A stretch of DNA of 64,000 nt from Mycolicibacterium neoaurum ATCC 25795. GTDB taxonomy: Bacteria > Actinomycetota > Actinomycetes > Mycobacteriales > Mycobacteriaceae. The notes beneath the pieces are model-generated. The model made no database searches. It saw only the letters and a list, made by a program, of their open reading frames with translations, and had not been told where the DNA came from. The first letter of the stretch is position 1. Each line of letters begins with the position of its first letter. The stretch covers positions 1 through 64,000 of the forward strand of contig NZ_JMDW01000010.1 of NCBI RefSeq assembly GCF_000691525.1. Direction: 5' to 3'. Position numbers and translations under genes: made by a program. Below, in pieces: positions 25,496 through 35,735 of this stretch.

Positions 25496-26599
25496 CTACC
25501 AGTCGGTTCGCACTGCATCGGGCGTCGAGGGGATGACGTCCTGAGTGGATTCCGTCGTCGCCGACCAGGCGGTGCCCTCGCACAACAGATCGCTCGGGAA
25601 CGGGATCGAGGCGGGCAGCTGGACCGGCAGCCCCGGCATGTCCGGTAGGGCCAGCGGTGGCGGCGGGGTCGCCGCCAACACCGCGGGCGCCGAGGCGATG
25701 GCGGGCAGGACGGTGTCGGTGGCCAATGCGGCGGCCGCCGGAGCCGATATGGCCGCAGCCGACGCGGCCGCCGCGGCGTCGACCGGTGCGGCCACTGCCG
25801 GTGCTGCGGCGATGGGTCCGGCGGCCGCCGGAATCGGTGCGGCTGTCTCGAGCAGTGCGGCCGCAGCGGGCTCGACCGGAACCGGGACGGTCTCGGCGAC
25901 CTCCGCAATGGGTGCCGGCGCCGCGATCTCGGCCACCACCGGCATCGGGGGAGGTGCGGGAGCCGCTGCGGGTTCGGGTACCGCGACCGCCGACTCGACG
26001 ACGGGTGCCGCGGGAGGCACCACAGCCGCGGCCTGGGTCAGTGGTGCGGCGGCCGGAGTGAGCGGCGGCACCGCGTCCGTCACTGGTACCGGTACCGGCG
26101 GCATGGCGGCGGGTAGAGCAGGCACCGGCACCACCGGCACTGCTGGTGCCGGTGGACCGATCGGCGCGCCCGACAGTGGTTGTGCAAGAGGCGGTCCGGC
26201 CAGCACCGGAGAGATCAGGTCCAGGGTCTCGGTCGGAACAGGCGCTGGGGCTGGGGGTTCCACGATGGGTTCCGGGATGGCCACGGGCGCGGGCGCCGGT
26301 GGTGCCGCGACGAACTCGGGCGCCGGTGGTGCCGCGACGAACTCGGGCGCCGGAGGCACGGCCGCGGCCTCGATGAGTGGTGCGGCGGTCTCCGCGGGCG
26401 CGGGCGCCACGGTTGCGGCATCGACCGCTTCCGGGATGATCTCTGGACTGGTTGCCAGCTGCTGGACCATGTCCAGACACGGCACGCCCGGACTGGTCGC
26501 GGGCTCGGCAGAAACAACGGAACTCATGGCCAGCACGCCCAACCACATCCCTGCCGTCGCAACAGATGTACTTGCGAGCCTGTTGGCGGTGGATGGCAT
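25496..26599 (-). CDS. exported Ala/Pro-rich protein
   Basis: 367 residues: signal peptide (hydrophobic core VATAGMWLGVLAMSSVVSA), a short globular start with one Cys (GVPCLDMVQQLATSP), then about 300 residues of Ala/Pro/Val low complexity, and a C-terminal tail with a second Cys (PFPSDLLCEGTAW). The two Cys could form a disulfide bridging the ends. AGGA precedes ATG 26599. It contains a 27-bp tandem repeat. No family is recognised; a cell-wall-spanning role is inferred from composition only. Confidence 0.72.
   Translation of the reverse strand: MPSTANRLASTSVATAGMWLGVLAMSSVVSAEPATSPGVPCLDMVQQLATSPEIIPEAVDAATVAPAPAETAAPLIEAAAVPPAPEFVAAPPAPEFVAAPPAPAPVAIPEPIVEPPAPAPVPTETLDLISPVLAGPPLAQPLSGAPIGPPAPAVPVVPVPALPAAMPPVPVPVTDAVPPLTPAAAPLTQAAAVVPPAAPVVESAVAVPEPAAAPAPPPMPVVAEIAAPAPIAEVAETVPVPVEPAAAALLETAAPIPAAAGPIAAAPAVAAPVDAAAAASAAAISAPAAAALATDTVLPAIASAPAVLAATPPPPLALPDMPGLPVQLPASIPFPSDLLCEGTAWSATTESTQDVIPSTPDAVRTDW
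26291..26353. repeat. 27-bp tandem repeat, 2.3 copies
   Basis: A 27-bp unit occurs exactly twice (26291-26317 and 26318-26344) with nine bases of a third. It encodes the nonapeptide PPAPEFVAA in the exported Ala/Pro-rich protein. It is in frame, so slippage would change only the domain length. Confidence 0.85.
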
Positions 26600-26772
26600 C
26601 AATTTCCTGATTCGGCCGGCGACAAGCGACGTGGGAAACCTATCGCGGCTCGGGTTCCAGATACACCGCAGGTCGGAGCCGAAACCGATCCGATGCGAAC
26701 CGGTGCCTGTCCCGTAATACCGGCCACATGTCGAAAGAGGCTCTCTGAAAGGGCATTCCGGCCGCGCTCGCC

Positions 26773-28140
26773 TCAGATGGCCGCGGCCGCCTTCTCCAGA
26801 TCGGTCAGCGAATCCTCCAGGTGCACGAGCAGCCGCTGTAGATGCGGCACACTGCGGCGGCAACCGACGAGTCCGAAATCGAGGTTGTCTGCGTTGTTGG
26901 TGAGCGTGATGTTGAGGGCCTGACCATCCAGCGCGATCGACATGGGGTAGTTGCCGTCGAGCCGGGCCCCGTTCCAGTACATCGGCTCTCGCGCTCCCGG
27001 CACGTTGGAAATGACGATGTTGAACGGCGGCGGTGTGGAGGACACGACGCCGGGAACCAGGCTCAGGCCCAGCCCAGCGATGAGGAACCCCGAAAGGGCC
27101 AGCGCCTGGGTCCGCGGGAGCTCGCTGAAGACCCGCTTGTTGTCGCGTGTCGAGGAGCTGATGGCCTCCAGCCTGCGCAGCGGGTCGGCGGTGTCGGTGG
27201 CCAGGTTGCACAGGATGGTGCCGACCATGTTCCCACCGGCGTCCTGCTCGTGCTCGCTGCGCAGGCTCACCGGAACCATTGCCACCAGCGGAGTTTCGGG
27301 CAACGCGTTCTGCTCTTCAAGGTAGGCGCGCAGTGCTCCGGCGCACATGGCCAGCACGACGTCGTTGACGGTGACACCGGTGGCTGCCTTGACCGCCCGG
27401 ATGCGTGCCAATGGCCAGGACTGCGCGGCGCACCGGCGGGCGCCGCCGATGGGAACGTTGAACATCGTCTTGGGCGCCCGATACGGCAGGGTCAGTTGCT
27501 GCTCGAGCAGGGCGGCGCGGGCCAGCCCCAACGTGGTCGGGGCCAGCCCCGCGACGGCCGACGCGGTACCGGCCACCGACCGCACCAGCGAGCCCGCGGT
27601 GCTCGGTCGGGACGGGCTGCGCCTGGGCGCGAGTGTCCAGGGAACCCTGATCTCGCGATCGTGTGGGTCCGCCGACAGTGTCCTGATCATCAGCCGCTGC
27701 GCCGAAACGCCGTCGATGAGGGAATGGTGGATCTTGGTGTAGATCGCGAACCTGCCATCGCTGAGGCCCTCCACGAAGTACGCCTCCCAGAGTGGCCGAT
27801 GACGGTCCAGCAGGCTCCCGTGGATCCGCGAGGTGAGCTCCAGCAGCTCTCGTACCCGCCCGGGCCGTGGCAGGCCCGAGCGCCGGAGGTGATAGTCGAC
27901 GTCCACCTCGTCGTCCAAAGTCCAACCGATGTTGGTGATTCCGCCGAAGAACGTCGCTGGATGCTTGCGGAATGTCGGCTGGAAGTCGCCGAAGCCGGCG
28001 ATCGCCCGATACATCTCCGCCACGAAGTCCGGCCCGGCATCGGCGGGTGGCTCGAAAAGCTGAAGACCTCCGACATGCATCGGATGCTCGCGGGACTCAC
28101 CGACGAGGAACATCGCATCGGTCGGGGAAATCAGCTTCAT
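26773..28140 (-). CDS. wax ester/triacylglycerol synthase family acyltransferase (WS/DGAT)
   Basis: 455 residues. The catalytic motif HHSLIDGVSA (HHxxxDG) is intact; MKLISPTDAMFLVGESREHPMHVG at the start, TVNDVVLAMCAGALRAYL and the GPREPMYWNG-like end segment are characteristic. The enzymes esterify diacylglycerol or alcohols with acyl-CoA to make storage lipid. It lies 44 bp downstream of an antigen-85-type gene on the same strand, so the two may be co-expressed. Confidence 0.92.
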   Translation of the reverse strand: MKLISPTDAMFLVGESREHPMHVGGLQLFEPPADAGPDFVAEMYRAIAGFGDFQPTFRKHPATFFGGITNIGWTLDDEVDVDYHLRRSGLPRPGRVRELLELTSRIHGSLLDRHRPLWEAYFVEGLSDGRFAIYTKIHHSLIDGVSAQRLMIRTLSADPHDREIRVPWTLAPRRSPSRPSTAGSLVRSVAGTASAVAGLAPTTLGLARAALLEQQLTLPYRAPKTMFNVPIGGARRCAAQSWPLARIRAVKAATGVTVNDVVLAMCAGALRAYLEEQNALPETPLVAMVPVSLRSEHEQDAGGNMVGTILCNLATDTADPLRRLEAISSSTRDNKRVFSELPRTQALALSGFLIAGLGLSLVPGVVSSTPPPFNIVISNVPGAREPMYWNGARLDGNYPMSIALDGQALNITLTNNADNLDFGLVGCRRSVPHLQRLLVHLEDSLTDLEKAAAAI

Positions 28141-28184
28141 GGGGTGAAACTACCCACCCCGATGCCCGTCGTACCGTCGAATTC

Positions 28185-29429
<1,245 letters not shown>

Positions 29430-29446
29430 TTATATAACGATTTAAC

Positions 29447-30193
29447 TCAGGCGGGCACGATGATCGTCAGGTCGTTGCCGTCGCGTTCGACGCGCATCCC
29501 GGCTCGGCGCGCGATGCCGGCAACCTTGGCAGCATCGTCGGGTTCTGCACGGCTCGCGGCCAGCGCCCTGGCCAGCCTGCCCTTGTGTGCCTTGTTGAAA
29601 TGGCTTACCACCGAACGATGTCCGTCCTCTCGTTCGGCGAGGACGTCCACCCGCACGGCCCCGGGGAGCCGGCCCAGCCCCACATAGGACCCCGATCGCA
29701 GATCGACGACGAGGTCGTTCTCGGCGATCTCGGCCAAAAGCGGTTCCAACACCGGACGCCACCGTGCGGCCAGTGTCGGGCGGTCGGGAAGCTTCGATCC
29801 TGCCGAGAGTCGGTAGGCCGGGACCGGGTCGTCGGCGCGTAGCAGGCCGAACAGCGCGGACCCGACCGCCAGCCGGGCACGCGCCCGCGCCGCCGCGGCC
29901 CCGCGTAAGGAATCGATGTCGAGTGCGTCGTAGAGGACCCCGGTGTAGCGCTGGATCGCCGCGATGGTCGGAGCGGTCGTCAACTCGGCATTACGGGCGA
30001 TCTCACCATCCTGGGCGGCGGTCACACCGAGCGCCCGACGTGCGGTGGGGATGTCGGAGGCCAATGCGCCCAGCTCGTCGACGAGCTCGGCGCGCACACC
30101 GTTGAGGGTGGGAAAGCTCAACTCGTGCAAGCGCAGGGCGTGGCCGTCGCCGCCGGCGCGTTTGGTCTCCGAAGGGGGAAGCAGCACGATCAC
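29447..30193 (-). CDS. yaaA: YaaA family peroxide-stress protein
   Basis: 248 residues; MIVLLPPSETKR at the N-terminus, RYTGVLYDALD, LRADDPVPAYRL and FNKAHKGRLARAL are hallmarks of the YaaA/UPF0246 family. E. coli YaaA lowers free iron during peroxide stress. It starts with GTG 30193, followed upstream by a long non-coding gap. It fits the peroxide-defence content of the window. Confidence 0.9.
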   Translation of the reverse strand: MIVLLPPSETKRAGGDGHALRLHELSFPTLNGVRAELVDELGALASDIPTARRALGVTAAQDGEIARNAELTTAPTIAAIQRYTGVLYDALDIDSLRGAAAARARARLAVGSALFGLLRADDPVPAYRLSAGSKLPDRPTLAARWRPVLEPLLAEIAENDLVVDLRSGSYVGLGRLPGAVRVDVLAEREDGHRSVVSHFNKAHKGRLARALAASRAEPDDAAKVAGIARRAGMRVERDGNDLTIIVPA

Positions 30194-30610
30194 CGCACAG
30201 ACGTTAGCTCAGGCCACCCCGCACCGAGCCGCCCCTCCGGCGCGTCGCGGACGGTCGTCGGTTGCCTGCTGGTGTATTTGCTGAAATTGCACGTGCGGGG
30301 ATATTCGGTGCTTTTCGGCCATTCGCGGAATCGAATGGCCCGGCGCGTGCTTTCTGACCCTAGACAATTTGATACGTCGGCGAGCGTCGGCATTTTCCGG
30401 AGGTCTTTGCGGAGCAGGGGCCGAGCGGATTGCCGCAAACGGAGTTTACGATGGACACACCGGGTGCAATGCCCGCCCAGCAGTCTTTTCGTCTCGTTGC
30501 GGCACACGGATTGACAACGTCGTATTCGGTAAATGAGGATCGGCGTGTTCGGTTGGGCGTCGATCGGTACGAGGGGATCGAACCGATGCTCGTCGGGGGC
30601 TGGACGTGCA
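30194..30610. other. 417-bp region without a convincing gene, comparatively AT-rich
   Basis: No frame here looks like a real protein on either strand. The stretch about 30280-30540 is less GC-rich than its surroundings. A TTGACA at 30511-30516 could be the -35 of the promoter for the genes at 30611/30709. A frame at 30451-30699 with GGAG before ATG is possible but has no typical protein pattern. Confidence 0.5.
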
Positions 30611-30712
30611 ATGAGAAACAGCGCGGGTCGGATCGCAGATCCGTTTCTGCGTCTCACTCGACTGGGCGGCCGCGGATGGCGGTCGCCGCGGATGACTAGG
30701 GAGTTCTGGTGA
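30611..30712 (+). CDS. possible 33-codon small ORF coupled to the next gene
   Basis: ATG 30611 opens a short basic ORF (MRNSAGRIADPFLRLTRLGG, then RGWRSPRMTREFW) whose TGA overlaps the GTG of the gene at 30709 (GTGA). The overlap and the strong Arg content suggest a translated small protein or leader that couples translation. No Shine-Dalgarno is obvious before the ATG. Confidence 0.4.
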   Translation: MRNSAGRIADPFLRLTRLGGRGWRSPRMTREFW

Positions 30713-30963
30713 CTGCTCAGGGAATCGTCGGTGCCGGCCCCGACAACCAGGATCAGGGATTCGCCATCGATGCGCGGGTGCGCGTCCATGCCGGGACCGA
30801 GGAAGAGGCAGTCGGAGTGATCGTCGACGATTTCGGCGACACCGCCGGTCAATCCGTCGATATCGGTGAGCATCACATCGCGGATCCGGCGCGCCGGTGG
30901 GCAGTTCTGCTCGATAGTGGCTCGCTGACGTTCGTCGATTCCGACGTCTTGCAGCCGGAGTAG
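30709..30963 (+). CDS. small conserved protein, SH3-like beta fold suspected
   Basis: 84 residues: IDARVRVHAGTEEEAVGVIVDDFGD, then RRWAVLLDSGSLTFVDSDVLQP. The run of short strands with a conserved Gly-Val-Ile turn resembles small SH3-like barrels that bind other proteins; compare the protein at 53789. GTG 30709 has AGGGAG six bases upstream. It overlaps a 33-codon upstream ORF. Function is unknown. Confidence 0.65.
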   Translation: MTAQGIVGAGPDNQDQGFAIDARVRVHAGTEEEAVGVIVDDFGDTAGQSVDIGEHHIADPARRWAVLLDSGSLTFVDSDVLQPE

Positions 30964-30967
30964 CCGG

Positions 30968-31636
30968 CTACTGCTCAGGGAGGCGGTCGAGCAGCTCGTC
31001 GAGAAAGCCGCCGGCTTCCCTGCTGGCCAGTGCCTGGTCGCCGTCGGCGATGGCCTGGATCAGCCCGCGATGCTGCGGGCTCTCGCCGAGATTTCCGGTA
31101 CTCGTGACCACGCTTGCCAGCACCACTTCGGTCAGCCCGCGGTACAGCTCGGTCAACACCGCGTTGTGCGCGCTGCGCACGATGGCGAAGTGCAGGTCGG
31201 CATCCGCACGGGCGAACTCCTCACCCCGGTCTTCGCCGCGCAGCTGCTCGGTGTGCTCCCACAGTTGCCACAATGTGTCCAGATCCTCGGCGGTGCGTGC
31301 GGTGGCGGCCAGCCGGGCGGCCTCCACCTCAAGGCATCGCCGCACCTGGAGCACGTCGCGCAGTTCCGTACCGCACAACCTGTGCAGGGCTCCGGAGACC
31401 TCGCTGGTGGCCCGCACGTAGGTTCCGTCGCCCTGGCGGACCTCGAAGATTCCACTGTGAGCAAGGGCACGTACGGCTTCCCGGACGGTGTTTCGTCCCA
31501 CTCCGAGGGACTGGGCAAGCTCCGGCTCGGTAGGGATCTTCGCGTTCACCGGCCACTCGCCGGTGGCCACTGAGCTGCGCAGCTGCTCGATGGCCTGGTC
31601 GACCAGACCCGTCCTGCGCGTCGATGCCAGCGGCAC
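30968..31636 (-). CDS. GntR family regulator, FadR/FCD subfamily
   Basis: 222 residues: an N-terminal winged helix (KIPTEPELAQSLGVGRNTVREAVRAL, FEVRQGDGTYVR) and an all-helical FCD ligand domain with the metal-site pattern DADLHFAIVRSAHN and QHRGLIQAI. It starts at GTG 31636. It is divergent from the CynX-type transporter, and a CATCC/GGATG palindrome in the 48-bp gap is probably its operator. The transporter substrate may be the effector. Confidence 0.9.
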   Translation of the reverse strand: MPLASTRRTGLVDQAIEQLRSSVATGEWPVNAKIPTEPELAQSLGVGRNTVREAVRALAHSGIFEVRQGDGTYVRATSEVSGALHRLCGTELRDVLQVRRCLEVEAARLAATARTAEDLDTLWQLWEHTEQLRGEDRGEEFARADADLHFAIVRSAHNAVLTELYRGLTEVVLASVVTSTGNLGESPQHRGLIQAIADGDQALASREAGGFLDELLDRLPEQ

Positions 31637-31649
31637 GCAAAACCCCTTT

Positions 31650-31666
31650 CATCCAATCATCGGATG
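31650..31666. promoter_or_regulatory. GntR/FadR-type operator palindrome
   Basis: CATCC-N7-GGATG in the gap between the GntR gene (start 31636) and the CynX-like transporter (start 31685). It covers most of the intergenic gap, so binding would repress both genes. Confidence 0.6.
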
Positions 31667-31684
31667 TATGGCAACCTAGTGCAG

Positions 31685-32932
31685 ATGAACCACAGCCGCC
31701 ACCCGCAGACCCTCGAAGGCCGGGACGTGGAACTCGACGGTCAGGTCGACCCGCGTCCGGCCGAGGTGGTCGCCGGCGGCGTATTGCTGGTGGCGGCCGT
31801 CGTGCTGACAGCGGCGAATCTGCGGCCGGCCATCACGAGCGTGGGACCGCTGCTCGCGGACATGCGCGGTGAGCTGGGAACATCGGCGTTGTGGGCAGGA
31901 CTGCTCACGACCCTGCCGGGGTTGTGTTTTGCGCTGGCCGGGTTGACCGCACCCCATCTGGCGCGTCGGATCGGATTGGGCCACGCCATCACCGCCGCAC
32001 TCGTCGTGCTGATCGGCGGACTGGTGCTACGTGTCGTCGACGGGCCGGCGGTCGTCATCGGCGGCACCCTGGTGGCCGCGGCCGGGATCGCCTTGATCAA
32101 CGTATTGATCCCCGTCGTGATCAAAGAGTCCTTTCCGGCCCGGATCGGTCTGATGACCGGTATCTACACGGCTGCGCTGCAGGGTGGCGGCGCCGCCGGT
32201 TCGGCCGTCACACCGCCGCTCGATGACCTGTTCGGCGGCTGGCGACCTGCCCTCGGTGCGTGGGCGGGCCTGGCCGCCGCGGCCCTGGTCTTCTGGGTGC
32301 TGGCCATCCGCGGACACCACGCGCGGACAGCGGCCGCCACGCCGACCACCGCGGCGACACGGCCGCGTTCGATGCTGCGGAACAGATTGGCCTGGATCAT
32401 CACGGGATTCTTCGGGTGCCAGTCATGCCTGGCGTACATCGTGATGGGCTGGCTGCCGCAGGTCTTCATCGACCACGGGATGAGTAAATCCGATGCCGGA
32501 CTGCTGCTGGGCCTGAACGCGGTGATCGCCGTGCCGATCAGCATCGTGGTGGCACCCATGGCTGCTCGGCGGGCCAGTCAGAGCGGTTGGATCGTCGGAC
32601 TCGGCCTGCTCGGTTTCGGTGGCGTGCTCGGACTGACTTTCGCGCCGATGGCGGCGCCGCTGCTGTGGACGGTCCTGCTCGGCCTGGGGATGAGTGTGTT
32701 CTCACTCGCGCTGGCGGTGATCGGTCTGCGCTCGCGGACCGCCGCGGACACCGCCCGGTTGTCCGGGATGGTCCAGGGTTTGGGGTATCTGCTGGCCGGG
32801 GTCGGTCCGTTCCTCTTCGGACTGTTGCACGAGACGAGCGGTGGCTGGACTGTGCCCTGGGTCATGGTCATGACGGTGTATGTCGCGCAGATGGTGTTGG
32901 GCGCGTTGGCGGGCCGTCCCCGCTACGTCTGA
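31685..32932 (+). CDS. CynX/NimT-type MFS transporter
   Basis: 415 residues with 12 membrane segments. The features LTAANLRPAITSVGPLLADM, LPGLCFALAGLTAPHLARR and GIYTAALQGGGAAGSAVTPPL match the CynX family (cyanate or 2-nitroimidazole transporters). ATG 31685 is preferred to ATG 31664, which would lie inside the operator. Control by the divergent GntR protein is likely. The substrate is unknown. Confidence 0.87.
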   Translation: MNHSRHPQTLEGRDVELDGQVDPRPAEVVAGGVLLVAAVVLTAANLRPAITSVGPLLADMRGELGTSALWAGLLTTLPGLCFALAGLTAPHLARRIGLGHAITAALVVLIGGLVLRVVDGPAVVIGGTLVAAAGIALINVLIPVVIKESFPARIGLMTGIYTAALQGGGAAGSAVTPPLDDLFGGWRPALGAWAGLAAAALVFWVLAIRGHHARTAAATPTTAATRPRSMLRNRLAWIITGFFGCQSCLAYIVMGWLPQVFIDHGMSKSDAGLLLGLNAVIAVPISIVVAPMAARRASQSGWIVGLGLLGFGGVLGLTFAPMAAPLLWTVLLGLGMSVFSLALAVIGLRSRTAADTARLSGMVQGLGYLLAGVGPFLFGLLHETSGGWTVPWVMVMTVYVAQMVLGALAGRPRYV

Positions 32933-32939
32933 GTCCCGC

Positions 32940-33470
32940 CTAGACGGGAACGCCGGGCGGCACAGCGGGCGGGGGTGCCACGGGAGGCAGCTGTCCCGGC
33001 GGAGGCGGGGCGAAGGCCACCGGCGCGGGAGGCGGCGGGGGTGTGCCCGGTGCGGGAGGTGGCGGGGGTGTGCCCGGTGCGGGAGGCGGCGCTGCGATCT
33101 CCTCGACGGGTAGGTACATGTGCTTGGTGAATTGCGGCTGGTATGCGCCGCCGCCGCCGATCTTGACTCCGCCGCCTTCGCCGGAGGACACCGCGGTCCC
33201 GTCGGGCAGGGTCACGGCGGTGTGCCCGCTGTTCCAGCCGATCACCAGGGCGCCGGGCTGAGTGCCGTACTTGAACCCGCGAGCCAGCAGCGCGCTCTCC
33301 TGATTGCCGGTATTGAACCGATCGCCGAATACCGGCCGATTCGTCGCGGCATTGCTCACCCATGATGCGAGGCCTGAGCAATCTGTACCGGCCGGGGAGT
33401 CCCCACCCGAGATGTACGGCGTTCCCGACACCTGGCCAACGAGCGCCAATAGTGAAGCTACAGCAAACAT
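32940..33470 (-). CDS. cysteine peptidase-like cell-wall protein with Pro-rich tail
   Basis: About 176 residues. A papain-like core includes ISGGDSPAGTDCSGLASWVS (Cys nucleophile region) and WNSGHTAVTLPDG (His), as in NlpC/P60-like mycobacterial hydrolases. The C-terminus is a PPPPPAPGT repeat tail. The ATG chosen (33470) gives a short hydrophobic N-terminus without a clear cleavage site; longer starts up to 33551 are possible. Peptidoglycan cleavage is inferred, not proven. Confidence 0.72.
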   Translation of the reverse strand: MFAVASLLALVGQVSGTPYISGGDSPAGTDCSGLASWVSNAATNRPVFGDRFNTGNQESALLARGFKYGTQPGALVIGWNSGHTAVTLPDGTAVSSGEGGGVKIGGGGAYQPQFTKHMYLPVEEIAAPPPAPGTPPPPPAPGTPPPPPAPVAFAPPPPGQLPPVAPPPAVPPGVPV

Positions 33471-33787
33471 GGCGTCGGACGCTAACAGAGCATTTTGTAA
33501 GCGGGCAAAATCCTGTGACTCCAGACACAGGATGGCAAACCCCCAGCTCACGTCACAATCGAACTCCGCATCAGCGCTCCAACGTCATGGTTGACGCTTG
33601 GTTTTTCGACCATTGCGGGAGTTTTCGCAAACTCCATCAAAGCTGCAGCGCCACGAGGGTCCGCACGCTCGCCGTAGACCCGAAAATCGAAGAGCCACTG
33701 GCGATCTGCTGTATTGCGCAAGCTCGACGGACCGCTGTGGCGCACCACGCGTTTCATCGGCAGCGTCGGCGCGCTTACTCTTGGGAC
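33471..33787. other. intergenic region between divergent envelope genes
   Basis: 317 bp without a supported gene. It holds a small hairpin (8-bp arms, 33510-33532) upstream of the cysteine-peptidase-like gene and a moderately AT-rich stretch at 33485-33515. Promoters for both flanking genes should lie here. A c-di-AMP riboswitch was considered but not recognised. Confidence 0.5.
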
Positions 33788-34327
33788 ATGGCTTTGAGGA
33801 ATCCGGCGGTGCTCGGGGCGGTCTTGGCGGTGGCTGCGATGGCCTCCGCCGGTATTGCTGCGGCCGAACCGCCTGCGCCGAGTCCGGCACCTGCGGACCC
33901 GGCCGCACCCGCCGCGGATCCCGCTCCGGCGCCGGCGACAGTGATCGACAAGGACGGCTCCTATCGGGTCGGCGTCGATATCGTTCCCGGTGTGTACGCC
34001 TCGGCGGGACCGTTCCCCGATGGCACCTGCTCCTGGCGGCGGATGGCACCGGCAGCAGAGGGCGCCGAACAGGGCGAAACTCTCGACCGTGCGTTCACCA
34101 AGCAGCCCCAGGTTGTCCAGATCCTGCCGACCGATGGTGTGTTCAAGACCACCGAGTGCCAGACCTGGACGCTGACCAATCAACCGCCGCCGGCACCGGG
34201 CATGGGGCCGCTGCTGGCCGGACTGCAGGTCCGCGGTTATCTCGATTCGCTCAACCGCAACGCCCAGCAGTACGAGGCCAACAAGCCACCGGCGCCCCCG
34301 GCACCAGCACCAGCACCCGCACCGTAG
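33788..34327 (+). CDS. small exported protein of mycobacterial type
   Basis: 179 residues: signal peptide (VLGAVLAVAAMASAGIAAA, cleavage near AEP), a Pro/Ala linker, then a compact domain DGSYRVGVDIVPGVYASAGP with two Cys (GTCSWRRM and TTECQTWTL) likely to form a disulfide, and a Pro-rich tail. The compact domain resembles the carbohydrate-binding-like beta units of actinobacterial secreted proteins, but no certain family. ATG 33788 fits the signal peptide. Confidence 0.75.
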   Translation: MALRNPAVLGAVLAVAAMASAGIAAAEPPAPSPAPADPAAPAADPAPAPATVIDKDGSYRVGVDIVPGVYASAGPFPDGTCSWRRMAPAAEGAEQGETLDRAFTKQPQVVQILPTDGVFKTTECQTWTLTNQPPPAPGMGPLLAGLQVRGYLDSLNRNAQQYEANKPPAPPAPAPAPAP

Positions 34328-34486
34328 CCCGCGCAGGCGCCTGACCCCGCGACGCGAATTCGCCCTACCGCACGGTGGCCCGCAGCGCTGTTATCCTGCG
34401 TGAGCCGGAAGTGAGGACCTCGGGGAGAACGGTCCGCCCGGGCAGCGCGCGCGAGCGCGAGGTAGTCGAGACGCGAAAAGAGTGTC

Positions 34487-35665
34487 GTGCGTAGCGGAGA
34501 AATCAAGGCCCTCACCGGCCTTCGCCTCTTCGCGGCCATCTGGGTGGTGTTGTTCCATTTCCGCCCGCTGCTGGCCGAGTCGATACCCGACGTCAACACC
34601 GCACTGGCGCCGATACTGAACAGCGGCGCTCAGGGCGTCGACCTCTTCTTCATCCTCAGTGGCTTCGTCCTGGCCTGGAATTATCTGGATCGGATGGGCC
34701 CGACCTGGTCGACCCGCGACACCCTGCACTTCCTGTGGATGCGACTCGCCCGGGTATGGCCCGTGTATCTGGTCACCCTGCACCTGGCGGCACTGTGGAT
34801 CATCTTCACCCTCTATGTCGGCCGGTTCCCGTCCGAAGTGGCCGATACCTTGACCGCCACCAGTTACCTGCGGCAACTCTTCCTCGTGCAGCTGTGGTAT
34901 CAGCCCTACTTCGACGGCTCCAGCTGGAACGGGCCGGCGTGGTCGATCAGTGCCGAGTGGCTGGCCTACCTGGTCTTCGGGTTCCTGGCGTTGGTGGTGT
35001 TCCGGATGGCTGCGGCCACCCGGGCTCGCAGCCTGCTGCTGCTGTCTTTCGCGGCTACCTTGCCGCCCGTGATGTTCCTGCTGGCCAGCGGCCAGTTCTA
35101 CACGCCGTGGAGCTGGTTGCCCCGCATCCTGATGCAGTTCACCGCCGGAGTCATCGCGTGTGCGGCGGTGCGCCGGCTGTACCCGAGCGACCGTGCCAGG
35201 ACTGCGGCAGGGCTGGTTTCCATCGCGCTGGTGGCCACGATCATCGGCAGCCTGTACTGGCTGGACGAGCATCCGTTCCCCGGTGTCATCGACAGCGGGG
35301 GAGTCGTCGATCTGCTGTTCGTACCGCTGGTGGTCTCCCTGTCGATCGGTGCGGGCACGCTCCCGTGGCTGCTCTCACACCGTGTCCTGATCTACGGCGG
35401 GCAGATCTCGTTCAGTCTGTACATGGTCCACGAGTTGGTCCACACCGCCTGGATCTGGGCGGCCAAGCAGTTCGAACTGACGATGGCCGGACCAGGGGGA
35501 GCGTGGTCACTGGTTGCCGTGTTCCTCATCACGCTGACGGCATCGGCGGCGCTGTATCACCTCGTGGAGGAACCGGCCCGGATATGGATGCGTCGGATGG
35601 TCGGTCGAAAGAAGCCTGCCGTCAGCGTGCACGCGGTGGACTCCGAGACCCGGCTGTCGGCGTGA
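34487..35665 (+). CDS. acyltransferase-3 family membrane protein
   Basis: 392 residues with about 10 membrane helices; it begins IKALTGLRLFAAIWVVLFHF and GVDLFFILSGFVLAW, the catalytic His and flanking signature of AT3 enzymes, and ends ISFSLYMVHELVHTAW. AT3 proteins acylate sugars or glycolipids at the membrane surface. It begins with GTG 34487. Seventy base pairs downstream is an SGNH hydrolase gene on the same strand, which may work with it. Confidence 0.9.
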   Translation: MRSGEIKALTGLRLFAAIWVVLFHFRPLLAESIPDVNTALAPILNSGAQGVDLFFILSGFVLAWNYLDRMGPTWSTRDTLHFLWMRLARVWPVYLVTLHLAALWIIFTLYVGRFPSEVADTLTATSYLRQLFLVQLWYQPYFDGSSWNGPAWSISAEWLAYLVFGFLALVVFRMAAATRARSLLLLSFAATLPPVMFLLASGQFYTPWSWLPRILMQFTAGVIACAAVRRLYPSDRARTAAGLVSIALVATIIGSLYWLDEHPFPGVIDSGGVVDLLFVPLVVSLSIGAGTLPWLLSHRVLIYGGQISFSLYMVHELVHTAWIWAAKQFELTMAGPGGAWSLVAVFLITLTASAALYHLVEEPARIWMRRMVGRKKPAVSVHAVDSETRLSA

Positions 35666-35735
35666 CCAGCGAGGTGACCCCAATGGCCGTGTGCGGCAGG
35701 GCTTCTCATGGGTTCGTCGAGTAAGCTCGCCGCCG

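Noticed and set aside
26291..26353. Tandem repeat considered as a CRISPR array
   Set aside because: The units are contiguous without spacers and lie in frame inside a coding sequence.
25545..26717. Plus-strand 390-codon ORF rich in Gly/Ala/Thr
   Set aside because: It is the antisense shadow of the exported Ala/Pro protein, which has a signal peptide and ribosome site on the minus strand.
30190..30876. Minus-strand 228-codon ORF across the gap before the 30709 gene
   Set aside because: Its translation has no domain pattern, it overlaps the better-supported 30709 gene, and its composition looks like random non-coding sequence.
33471..33787. c-di-AMP (ydaO-type) riboswitch upstream of the cysteine-peptidase-like gene
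   Set aside because: Such leaders precede cell-wall hydrolases in actinobacteria, but the conserved core was not found in the sequence.
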